From: J038 sp034437535
GTDB lineage: Bacteria; Chloroflexota; Anaerolineae; Aggregatilineales; Phototrophicaceae
NCBI GenBank assembly: GCA_034437535.1
Contig: DAOTTZ010000138.1
Location: 1-33,891 of the forward strand
Direction of reading: 5' to 3'
Length of the DNA stretch: 33,891 nt
The translations under genes and the position numbers were made by a program. Below, in pieces: positions 17,325-24,906 of the stretch (positions within the stretch are counted from its first letter, which is position 1; the number at the start of each line of letters is the position of its first letter). A model generated the notes under the pieces. The model ran no database searches. It was not told the DNA's origin and worked only from the letters and a program-made list of their open reading frames with translations.

Positions 17325-17351
17325 CGATGGGGGAGTTTGGCTCCCCCATCG
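17325..17351. terminator. Hairpin between convergent genes (bidirectional terminator candidate)
   Basis: A perfect 11-bp GC-rich stem (17325-17335 with 17341-17351) closes a 5-nt loop, lying between the SGNH gene stop and the ACP gene stop. Only a short interrupted T run follows on the plus strand, so it may act as a weak terminator or an mRNA 3'-end stabiliser for both genes. Confidence 0.6.
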
Positions 17352-17363
17352 ATTGTTCCAATC

Positions 17364-17597
17364 TTATTGTCGCGCTTCGATCAATGCGGCCAAGTCATTC
17401 ACACTGTCGATGGCATCGGCGGTGAGTTCGGTGTCATCAATGAAAATACCGAATTGCTCTTCGATAAAGAGTTGCAAGTTGACCAATGAGAACGAGTCGA
17501 TCAACCCTCCGGAGATTAGAGGTTCATCGTCTTTTAGCTCGTAATCCGGGTCATTCATCAGTTCGTGGGTGATGTATCGCCGTAATTCGTCCCGCAT
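17364..17597 (-). CDS. Acyl carrier protein (stand-alone)
   Basis: A 77-aa acidic protein of the acyl/peptidyl carrier family. The phosphopantetheine attachment motif is DSFSL, with Ser35 as the modified residue, followed by the hydrophobic helix II and an acidic helix III (FIDDTEL). ATG 17597 is chosen because AAAGGAG lies 8 nt upstream; the frame is open to 17618 but the extra residues cover the Shine-Dalgarno. It is divergent from the MBOAT acyltransferase gene with only 48 nt between starts, so the two probably share regulation. It is not beside fatty-acid synthesis genes. A role as acyl donor to the MBOAT protein, as DltC serves DltB, is inferred. Confidence 0.85.
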   Translation of the reverse strand: MRDELRRYITHELMNDPDYELKDDEPLISGGLIDSFSLVNLQLFIEEQFGIFIDDTELTADAIDSVNDLAALIEARQ

Positions 17598-17645
17598 GAT
17601 AGGATCTCCTTTGTCCATTCAAGTATCGACATCCTACTCACTCTC

Positions 17646-19061
17646 ATGACACTTCCGCAAGTTCTAATTCTGGCGGTCATCGCGCCGTTATTTATGTGGC
17701 TGGTGCCGGCACGTTGGCGACCCTGGGGCTTATTGGCCGGGAGCATCGGTGCGGTTGCCTGGTTTCTGGCGGAAGCCGGCTTGACTCCGCTGGATTTTGT
17801 ACTCATCCTTGCGACCGTCGGTCTGGTGGTGGCGGTCTGGTGGGCCATCCGTCCGCCAGGAAAGACCACCACCGATCAAGACCGTTTCGCCTTGCTTGTG
17901 ATGAGTGGCTTGTTACTCACAACCGGCGCGTTGATCCTGGCCGCCGGGGCAGAGGATGTTATCAGTCTAATAGCCGCCAGCATCGGGTTATCTGGCGTGC
18001 TGATTATCAGTGTCCCACGTGCGCTTCCCGCAGATTCATTGAACATGAAGCGGGTGGGGTGGGGCCTGATAATGTTAATCGTGTTATTGTTGGTCGTCAT
18101 CAAAGTACCGGCCCTGGCACAAGTCTTTGGCTTCGCCCTGGATTGGGACGCCACGACGCTATCTCAGGCCGAGCCGTTCATCTGGCTTGGCTTTTCTTAC
18201 ATCGCATTCCGCTTGATTGCCGTGCTACGCGATGCCCAGGCCGGTCGTTTGCCGCAAGATGGCTTTTCCCTGCGGGATATGGCGACTTATGTGCTGTTCT
18301 TCCCGGCTTTCACCGCCGGGCCGATTGACCGCGCACAACATTTCATCCCGGAATTCCAGCAAGCGAAGCACCTAGATGCTGACTTGCTGGTAGAAGGCTA
18401 TGGACGTATTGCGGTTGGCATCGTCAAGAAGTTCGTTATTGCGGATACCCTGGCCCTGGTCGCCATGTCGCCCGGTCTCATTCAACAGACGGATGCAGTC
18501 ACCGGGCATTGGATCATGTTATATCTCTATGCCTTTCAGATCTTCTTCGATTTTAGTGGGTATTCCGATGTGGCGATTGGTCTGGGCCGCTTACTTGGGA
18601 TCACCCTGCCGGAGAACTTCGACCGTCCTTATACCCAGCGCAACATTCAACAATTCTGGCAACGGTGGCACATCACATTGAGTACATGGTTCCGGGTATA
18701 TTTTTTCACACCGCTCAGCCGCGCTTTGATTCGTAGCCGTTATGACATCCCGCAATGGGGCATCGTGCTGATTTGCCAACTGGCGACCATGATCTTGATC
18801 GGCTTATGGCACGGTGTAACGGTGAATTTTTTCCTGTGGGGTGCGTGGCACGGGGTCGGGTTGTTCGTCCATAAGATGATCGCAGACAACACCAAAGGCT
18901 GGACGCGCCGGGTGGAGGCGAACCGCTGGCTGAAGCCGGTATTTCATGCGGGTAGTGTGTTTGTGACTTTCCATTTTGTCGCATTGGGATGGGTTTTCTT
19001 CGCGTTGCCCACACCGCAGGATAGCATCATGATGTTCACGCGTTTGTTTGGTGGAGCCTGA
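17646..19061 (+). CDS. MBOAT-family membrane O-acyltransferase (DltB/AlgI-like)
   Basis: A 471-aa polytopic membrane protein with about 11-12 hydrophobic segments. Hallmarks of the DltB/AlgI class are FFPAFTAGPIDRA (around residue 220), FFDFSGYSDVAIGLGRLLGI (around 300-320), NIQQFWQRWHITLSTW, and the catalytic-region LWHGVTVNFFLWGAWHG with H389 and H402. Such proteins move an acyl group across the membrane onto extracellular polysaccharide, teichoic acid or peptidoglycan. No strong Shine-Dalgarno precedes the ATG. The next gene starts 3 nt after the stop and encodes an SGNH-like protein, the usual partner type in AlgI/AlgJ, PatA/PatB and Dlt systems. The acyl group and acceptor are unknown. 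Confidence 0.88.
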   Translation: MTLPQVLILAVIAPLFMWLVPARWRPWGLLAGSIGAVAWFLAEAGLTPLDFVLILATVGLVVAVWWAIRPPGKTTTDQDRFALLVMSGLLLTTGALILAAGAEDVISLIAASIGLSGVLIISVPRALPADSLNMKRVGWGLIMLIVLLLVVIKVPALAQVFGFALDWDATTLSQAEPFIWLGFSYIAFRLIAVLRDAQAGRLPQDGFSLRDMATYVLFFPAFTAGPIDRAQHFIPEFQQAKHLDADLLVEGYGRIAVGIVKKFVIADTLALVAMSPGLIQQTDAVTGHWIMLYLYAFQIFFDFSGYSDVAIGLGRLLGITLPENFDRPYTQRNIQQFWQRWHITLSTWFRVYFFTPLSRALIRSRYDIPQWGIVLICQLATMILIGLWHGVTVNFFLWGAWHGVGLFVHKMIADNTKGWTRRVEANRWLKPVFHAGSVFVTFHFVALGWVFFALPTPQDSIMMFTRLFGGA

Positions 19062-19064
19062 GCA

Positions 19065-20222
19065 ATGCCACGTTGGGATTGGCTGGTCAAGCCGGGGTAT
19101 TCGGTGCGCTTTGTGCGAAACGTCGTTATCAAGGCTGTGTTGTTGTTCTTGTTGGCTAATCTGCTGTTTGTTCTGCTAGATCCAATGCCGTTTATCAACC
19201 GGCTGACGTTGTATAATATGATCTGGCCCGGCCGTGAGCGACTGCCATATGCTGATAATCCCGACCAGGCGTATAACCTCACATTGGAGTCGTTAGAGGC
19301 GATGTTTGCCGCTCATGTGCTGGCGGCGGATGAGAAATTGCCGTCGGAATACCGGGTCTTATTCCTGGGGGATTCAAGCGTGTGGGGTTGGTTGCTGGAA
19401 AATGATGAGACCTTCGATGCCTGTATCAACGGTCGCCCGCTCTCTGATGGTCGCCGAATCGAAGCGTATAACCTGGGCTACCCCATCACCAATGCGTTGA
19501 AAGATCTCATTATTCTGGAGCGGGCCTTGCGCTACGAGCCAGACGCGATTGTCTGGTTTATCACGCTGGAAGGCATGTATGATTATAATCAGCTAGAGCA
19601 CCCGTTGCTGGCCGGGAGCCGTCAACAGGTCTTGTCGCTTGTTGAGACATACGATCTATCGCTCGATACAGCCGGATTCGATCAGTCTGAGTCCTTGCTA
19701 GAACAGACATTGGTCGGTCAGCGGCGTCCGCTGGCGGATTGGGTGCGACATCAAGTTTATGGCTTCGCCTGGAGCAATACCGGTACCGACCATGTGAATC
19801 CTCGCTTCTTCCGTGCCCCAGTCGCCAACCTGCCTGATAGCATCGGTGTGCCCGAACGTGATGACCTGACCCCTGAGGTTGATCTGGAAGATCATCTTGC
19901 GTTTGATATGCTGAGTGCTGGTGTTGATCGAGCGCGTTCTGCCGGGGTGTCTGTTTTGATGGTCAACGAGCCGATTTTCATCAGTAATGGCTTGAACAGT
20001 GACCTGCGCTATAACGAACTGTATCCGCGTTGGATTTATGACCGTTACCGTGAGCGGTTGTCTCAATTAGCCGAGTCCGAGACCTGGCAATATCTGGATC
20101 TGTGGGATGCGGTGCCCGCCGCAAACTTTACAGATTTTCCGCTCCATTACGATGCAGAATGGACATGTCGCATCGCAGAGCGCATCGCGGAGTCATTGCC
20201 CCTGGCTGAAAGAGCGCAATAA
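19065..20222 (+). CDS. Membrane-anchored SGNH-hydrolase-like protein, probable MBOAT partner
   Basis: A 385-aa protein with a single N-terminal membrane anchor (about residues 20-42) and a large extracytoplasmic domain. The nucleophile block reads FLGDSSVWGW (D103, S104). A candidate C-terminal Asp/His pair is D357-FPL-H361, one residue longer than the usual DxxH, so catalytic competence is uncertain. A conserved-looking strand VWFITLEGMYDY takes the position of the SGNH Asn block. The arrangement resembles AlgJ/AlgX/DltD-type acyl-relay proteins rather than free lipases. GGAG precedes the ATG and the gap to MBOAT is 3 nt, so they are co-translated. The last 30 nt overlap the 3' end of the convergent membrane-protein gene. 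Confidence 0.72.
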   Translation: MPRWDWLVKPGYSVRFVRNVVIKAVLLFLLANLLFVLLDPMPFINRLTLYNMIWPGRERLPYADNPDQAYNLTLESLEAMFAAHVLAADEKLPSEYRVLFLGDSSVWGWLLENDETFDACINGRPLSDGRRIEAYNLGYPITNALKDLIILERALRYEPDAIVWFITLEGMYDYNQLEHPLLAGSRQQVLSLVETYDLSLDTAGFDQSESLLEQTLVGQRRPLADWVRHQVYGFAWSNTGTDHVNPRFFRAPVANLPDSIGVPERDDLTPEVDLEDHLAFDMLSAGVDRARSAGVSVLMVNEPIFISNGLNSDLRYNELYPRWIYDRYRERLSQLAESETWQYLDLWDAVPAANFTDFPLHYDAEWTCRIAERIAESLPLAERAQ

Positions 20223-22181
20223 GACCGTTCCATCCGGCTGGATCGTGACCTGACTCAATGTGATGAAATCGCCTTCGGGGCCGCCTAGCCGGGTGCCATC
20301 TGGCCCGAAAAACCCAACATTAATCCGATAAGCTCCCGTAGCAAGATCCGTAAGGTCAATCTGCCGTACATCGCGGATGATGTCGCCTTGCCGCCACGTT
20401 GATGAGGGGTAACGGCCATCAACGGGGGGGCCGTCATCCTGGCGGAGGGGTTGCAGGTCATCGAGGGCCGATAGGTGTAAAAAGATGTTGTAATCGGTCG
20501 CTAGATTTTGTTGAACCTGCCAGACATATTCAAGGCGGAGTTGCCGGTCTTCCACCGTGAAGTTTTCCGCAATCAGGGCGATAGCATCAAATCGTGCGAT
20601 GGGGGCGGTATCCGGGATGATGTCAAACGTTCGTATCATCTGTGCGATCTGCGCTTGCCCCAGGATGCCAGCACGATAATCAACCGTGACGTTGACCTGG
20701 TAGGCACCGGGCATTACATCGGGCGGCACTCGAAGCGCGTGGTAAGTCATCGGAGCATCGACTTGCCAGATGGTGTCCGGGATCGGTGAGAAAATTGTCA
20801 CCATCGGGTTATTCAACGGATCTAGTAAACTGATGTTGAGAGTCATCGTTTCGTCACCCGGTGGGTTGATGACACGCCAGCCCAGTCCCAACCGTAACGG
20901 CGCGTCCGGTTCCAGTGTTGACTGGTCAAGCTGGTAATGCGTCAGTTTTAGATCTAACCCGTAATCGACCATTAGATCGACGGTGGGTTGCCATGTGCCG
21001 GTTTCAGTGGTTCGCCGGTAATCACTGTCTGCTTGCATTGCATAACCGAGGGCTTCCAGGCTGGGCTGGTCGATGACATTCGTTAAGCCGCTGAGTACCA
21101 CATCTGGCGCAAGCCAGACCAGTAACGAGCGTAGATCATCCTGTGTGGCGAACTCGGCTAGCTGGCTTGTACGCTGGCCGTCTATCCGGTAAGCGGCTCC
21201 GTCAAAGTCTGGTAAGCTCATCACAAATGCATCAGAGCGGTCATGGAGTAGGGTGCTTACCTCTGATAAATCGAAAGTCTCTGCGGCGGCAAGATCAGCC
21301 TGTAAGATGTCAGTTGGTTCGGGCGGCGCAATCAGCAGAAGAAGCGTCCCCACCATTAGGACGCCCGTAATGGCTGGCCTGGGTAATAACACGGTCAATC
21401 CGGCGGCGATTGCCACAATAGCGGGAACACTGGTCAGGCTGGTTAATGCCCCGTTCAAGATGATCTGGCCGAAGATTTCTAACGCACCCCAGGTGATAAA
21501 GAGCCATAATGCCGGTAATGTGTTGATCTTTTGCCGTGCCAAACTACCCACCACGAGTAGAAATAAGCCGTAATACAGCCAATCAACGGGCATGGGGGAT
21601 GTGAACTCGAAGTGAAGCAATACATCATCATAGTAGAGGACAGCCAGAAGACCGGAGATGACAAGGGGTAGCATGAGCCACCACCAGAATCGATTGTCAT
21701 CTTGTCGGGTGCCGATCAATAACGCGCCGATCAAACTGGCTGGGTAAAACAACCCACCAATCCCGGCGACGACCCCGGCCCGGCGTGCTTGTTTGGCATC
21801 GAGCATCGCCCATGCGACCAATATCAACGTGAAGGCGATGATAGCCGGACTGCGATACAGTGCCCATAACGGCCAGGCGACAATCACCAACAGGGGAACC
21901 GGCCAACCGAACCGCCCGGTTAGCAGATAACCACTTACACCCAGGCTCACAACGGTCAAAATCGCACCTATCGAGGCTGGCTCCAGCGGAACAATCCCCA
22001 GGATAAAAGCAAATGCCGGGTTGAGGATCAGTAAATCGCGCTCGATGCCATTATAAGTCAGGTTATGTTCGGCTAACCGGTAGAATAGAAAGTCCGCTGG
22101 CCGTGCATAGTCGGCCAGGAGTAGGACACCGATCAAAGCGGCGATTAGCAGAGTAACCCCACTGATGAGAGATCTTGACAT
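20193..22181 (-). CDS. Large polytopic membrane protein with C-terminal extracytoplasmic domain, unknown function
   Basis: A 662-aa protein I do not recognise as a defined family. Residues 1 to about 310 hold some nine to ten hydrophobic segments. The remaining 350 residues are soluble, with alternating strand-like stretches (about 400-650) suggesting beta-sandwich folds. The layout is like glycosyltransferase-C or PMT-related proteins seen in surface-polymer loci, but the first loop does not show a clear Asp/Glu catalytic motif, so I do not call it an enzyme. A weak ribosome site precedes the ATG. It is convergent and overlaps the SGNH-like gene by 30 nt. The LON-domain gene lies 52 nt upstream on the same strand. 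Confidence 0.7.
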   Translation of the reverse strand: MSRSLISGVTLLIAALIGVLLLADYARPADFLFYRLAEHNLTYNGIERDLLILNPAFAFILGIVPLEPASIGAILTVVSLGVSGYLLTGRFGWPVPLLVIVAWPLWALYRSPAIIAFTLILVAWAMLDAKQARRAGVVAGIGGLFYPASLIGALLIGTRQDDNRFWWWLMLPLVISGLLAVLYYDDVLLHFEFTSPMPVDWLYYGLFLLVVGSLARQKINTLPALWLFITWGALEIFGQIILNGALTSLTSVPAIVAIAAGLTVLLPRPAITGVLMVGTLLLLIAPPEPTDILQADLAAAETFDLSEVSTLLHDRSDAFVMSLPDFDGAAYRIDGQRTSQLAEFATQDDLRSLLVWLAPDVVLSGLTNVIDQPSLEALGYAMQADSDYRRTTETGTWQPTVDLMVDYGLDLKLTHYQLDQSTLEPDAPLRLGLGWRVINPPGDETMTLNISLLDPLNNPMVTIFSPIPDTIWQVDAPMTYHALRVPPDVMPGAYQVNVTVDYRAGILGQAQIAQMIRTFDIIPDTAPIARFDAIALIAENFTVEDRQLRLEYVWQVQQNLATDYNIFLHLSALDDLQPLRQDDGPPVDGRYPSSTWRQGDIIRDVRQIDLTDLATGAYRINVGFFGPDGTRLGGPEGDFITLSQVTIQPDGTVLLRSFSQGQ

Positions 22182-22233
22182 AGCACGCGATCTATTTATT
22201 CAAAACAGACCACAGCGTAGCCGAGACCCTGCG

Positions 22234-22887
22234 TTAGTTCAAGGAGAAAACCCCTTTGAAATCAATGTTCTCCGGCGGATTCAGCAATGTTTCCATCAGC
22301 ATCGTTTCATGCCGGTAGGTCGTCAGGAGCAGTTGAATCAGGCTTTTCAGGCTTTCTTCTGCCAGCAAGCTCTGCTTTTCTTGTGGCTCTGCCTGTAAAA
22401 GTACCGAAGCCAGATAGGCCAGGGCCGCTGGCTCTCCTGGTAAATGATTGGCGTCGAACTGTACTTGCTTGGCCTTTTGCAAGCCTTCCAGATATTGTAA
22501 AAGATAAGCGCGGAGCCGTCGCGAATTCTGGATTGTGTCCGCATCGACTTCTGAAGCCAGCGGGTATAATTCCACTGTGCCAGATAAATAAGGCTTGTCG
22601 TGCTGGAATGATTGCACCTGGAACCGTTCTTTGCCGACTGTTGCGATGTTCATCCGGCCTTCCTTAAGCGGTTGTACCTGTGTGATCTCCGCCGTGCATC
22701 CGATCAAGTGCGCGTCTGCATCATGGGCTGTGTCAGGCCGTTTGTTAGAGATCAACACCACACCGAAGGGTTTGCGCTGGTCGATGCACTCATTAATCAT
22801 CAGCTTATAGCGTTCTTCAAAGATATGTAAGTTCAATGGCATACCAGGGAACAACACCAGGTTGAGCGGAAAAAGTGGTAATTCCAT
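22234..22887 (-). CDS. LON substrate-binding (N-terminal) domain protein
   Basis: A 217-aa cytoplasmic protein that is entirely a Lon N-terminal (LAN/PUA-like) domain. It opens MELPLFPLNLVLFPG, then LNLHIFEERYKLMI, FGVVLIS and IGCTAEITQV, which are family hallmarks. It lacks the AAA+ and protease domains of Lon, and stand-alone proteins of about 200-220 aa are common. Their role is poorly known, with substrate or peptide recognition assumed. It may be co-transcribed with the downstream membrane-protein gene. The upstream VOC gene is on the same strand, 87 nt away. Confidence 0.88.
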   Translation of the reverse strand: MELPLFPLNLVLFPGMPLNLHIFEERYKLMINECIDQRKPFGVVLISNKRPDTAHDADAHLIGCTAEITQVQPLKEGRMNIATVGKERFQVQSFQHDKPYLSGTVELYPLASEVDADTIQNSRRLRAYLLQYLEGLQKAKQVQFDANHLPGEPAALAYLASVLLQAEPQEKQSLLAEESLKSLIQLLLTTYRHETMLMETLLNPPENIDFKGVFSLN

Positions 22888-22974
22888 AAGTTGTATCTTT
22901 TCGCTCTATAATCTATCGAATTGACCCAATTATACGCTCGACTTCCTGGTTCTATCGCTGATGTGAATAGACCT

Positions 22975-23358
22975 CTAATCTGTAGATAAAAAGCGTTGGA
23001 TTTCGATCAAATACCCGTCTGGATCACGTAAGAAGCAATGATAAATTTTGTACTTGGGGTTCTTCTGGGGTGGGTGGTCGAATGTGACACCGTTGTTCTT
23101 AAGATACGTGTGCCAGCCATCGACATCATCAGTGACCAGTGTGAAGATCAAGTTCTGTACGGAGTCTCGCTGGCCTTTGGAGTCGTCACTAATCTGGCAA
23201 ATACCGAGATAAGCTGTGCCATGAACGTGATAGATGCGGCAAGAGCCTTGATCTAACCACAGGTCAAAGCCCATCACTGTCTCATAAAATTGCGCGGACC
23301 GTGTTAAATCATCGACATAAATAAACGTAATTTGCTGGTCAATTGTGGGTGGAGCCAT
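22975..23358 (-). CDS. VOC-superfamily (glyoxalase/bleomycin-resistance-like) protein
   Basis: A 127-aa single vicinal-oxygen-chelate domain. It begins ITFIYVDDLTRSAQFYETVM, the standard beta-alpha start, and ends FLRDPDGYLIEIQRF, where the Glu is a usual metal ligand. Two beta-alpha-beta-beta-beta units are visible. Family members act as glyoxalases, dioxygenases, thiol transferases or antibiotic-binding proteins. A single small domain does not allow the activity to be named. No functional link to its neighbours is evident. Confidence 0.82.
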   Translation of the reverse strand: MAPPTIDQQITFIYVDDLTRSAQFYETVMGFDLWLDQGSCRIYHVHGTAYLGICQISDDSKGQRDSVQNLIFTLVTDDVDGWHTYLKNNGVTFDHPPQKNPKYKIYHCFLRDPDGYLIEIQRFLSTD

Positions 23359-23424
23359 CAGTGAGTTGCATATCCTTCTTGATTGCGTTAAAACGAGTTA
23401 ATCCTACCACAAGAGGTTTACACC

Positions 23425-24840
23425 ATGCACATTGTTATGTTTTCGATCAATCCGTTGTTTCCCGGTACCGTGATGGGCGGCGCACCGAAACATCTTCAGA
23501 GCATTGCCATCTATCTGGGGGAGCAAGGTCATCAGGTTTCGATCTTGTGTACGCGGGCGGATGGATCCCCTCGGAGCTTCCAATGGCAGGATAATGTGAC
23601 GATTCATCCGATCCTCCACTTTAAGCAACCATTTCCTCAGCCCTATGCGGTGCCGGCCTACGCGATGGCAAATGCCATGCAAGATTTGCGTGATTTCCTC
23701 GAGCAAGCTGACCGTTTTTACATGCATGATGGCGAATTCCTGTTCCCATTTGTCTATCAAGATGTGCCTACGGTCATTTCCTTGCGGGATAACGTCTACC
23801 CGGAAACACTGGTCGGTGGGTTTCTGGCTCAGGCTGACCGCCTCATCTTGATTTCGGAGTATTCGCGGGTTTACTTCCAGCAGACGGTGGGCCGGTTCTT
23901 CCCGGAATTTGATACACGCACTCAGGTTATTTACAATGGTCTGGATTGGGACAAATTCCGCCCAACACAGCCGGACGAGATCCTGAAAATTATCCCGGTG
24001 GATTATAAAGCCCGTCCCGTTGTCTTGCACCCTCATCGCCCGGAAGAGTCAAAGGGCCTACTTGAGACAATTCAGGTGATTGACCATCTGGTTCATCACC
24101 ATCGCCTGACCGATGTCATCGGGTTGGCACCGCGCTGGTTGGATGCCCAATTGACGCCGGATTTGCGCGACTTTTACGACCGTGTGCAGACGATGATCCA
24201 CGAGCGCGGCTTGAGCGATAACTTTTACTTCCATGATTGGGTGCCCCAGGCGTTGATGCCGCAATATTTCAGCATGGGTGATGTGACGTTATCGTTAGGG
24301 CACTTTGTCGAGTCTTTCGGGAATGCCGTTTATGAGTCACTGGGCTGTGGTACGCCCTCTGTCGCCGCTCGTATCTCCACCCACCGTGAGCTTCTGCCGG
24401 AAACGTTATTAGACAAGGTAGATTATGGCGATACGCAGGCCGCCGCCGATGCCGTCGCCCGGATCATCAACAATAATGAGCGACCGGCCCCGGCCACGTT
24501 GGATTATCTACACACCCACTATAGCGTTCTCCGGCAACGTCAAGCCTATGCGGAAGCGATCTTAAACGCGACGGTAGTGCCACCTTTACGTTACCAGCCA
24601 GCACCGCGCACCGCGTCAACACGCTATCGCCTGCCGGTCTGGTGCTACCGCACGGGAAATGGCATCTACCATGATTTCAACGCGGATTATCGTCCTGAAG
24701 GGCAGTTTGCCCCACTGTTAGACCAATATCCTGACGGCTTCCGCCTGGATCAAGCCGTGAATGCCGGTATTCCACCGGACATTATAGAGAATTGGTATCG
24801 TGACGGGTATCTGGTGCCACTGAGCGAACATCAAGACTGA
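23425..24840 (+). CDS. GT4-type glycosyltransferase with additional C-terminal segment
   Basis: A 471-aa GT-B fold glycosyltransferase. The N-terminal acceptor half opens MHIVMFSINPLFPGTVMGGA, with the Gly-rich loop. The donor half contains VLHPHRPEESKGL and SFGNAVYESLGCGTPSVAA, the conserved EX7E-type nucleotide-sugar site. Beyond the usual end near residue 385 there is a segment of about 85 residues rich in aromatic and Pro residues. It ends in a helical stretch with AGIPPDIIENWYRDGYLVP, which looks like a small winged-helix or recognition domain. AGAGG lies upstream of the ATG. Sugar and acceptor cannot be named. The photolyase gene follows after 66 nt on the same strand. Confidence 0.82.
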   Translation: MHIVMFSINPLFPGTVMGGAPKHLQSIAIYLGEQGHQVSILCTRADGSPRSFQWQDNVTIHPILHFKQPFPQPYAVPAYAMANAMQDLRDFLEQADRFYMHDGEFLFPFVYQDVPTVISLRDNVYPETLVGGFLAQADRLILISEYSRVYFQQTVGRFFPEFDTRTQVIYNGLDWDKFRPTQPDEILKIIPVDYKARPVVLHPHRPEESKGLLETIQVIDHLVHHHRLTDVIGLAPRWLDAQLTPDLRDFYDRVQTMIHERGLSDNFYFHDWVPQALMPQYFSMGDVTLSLGHFVESFGNAVYESLGCGTPSVAARISTHRELLPETLLDKVDYGDTQAAADAVARIINNNERPAPATLDYLHTHYSVLRQRQAYAEAILNATVVPPLRYQPAPRTASTRYRLPVWCYRTGNGIYHDFNADYRPEGQFAPLLDQYPDGFRLDQAVNAGIPPDIIENWYRDGYLVPLSEHQD

Positions 24841-24906
24841 ACTAAACCCGCCTTCATCCTGTTCTGGCAGACTGATAGCATTGAAATGTGCCGTTAGGGA
24901 AAACGT

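Noticed and set aside
17364..19061. Bona fide dlt operon for D-alanylation of teichoic acids
   Set aside because: No DltA ligase is present, the ACP gene runs in the opposite direction to MBOAT, and teichoic acids are not expected if the organism is a Chloroflexota member.
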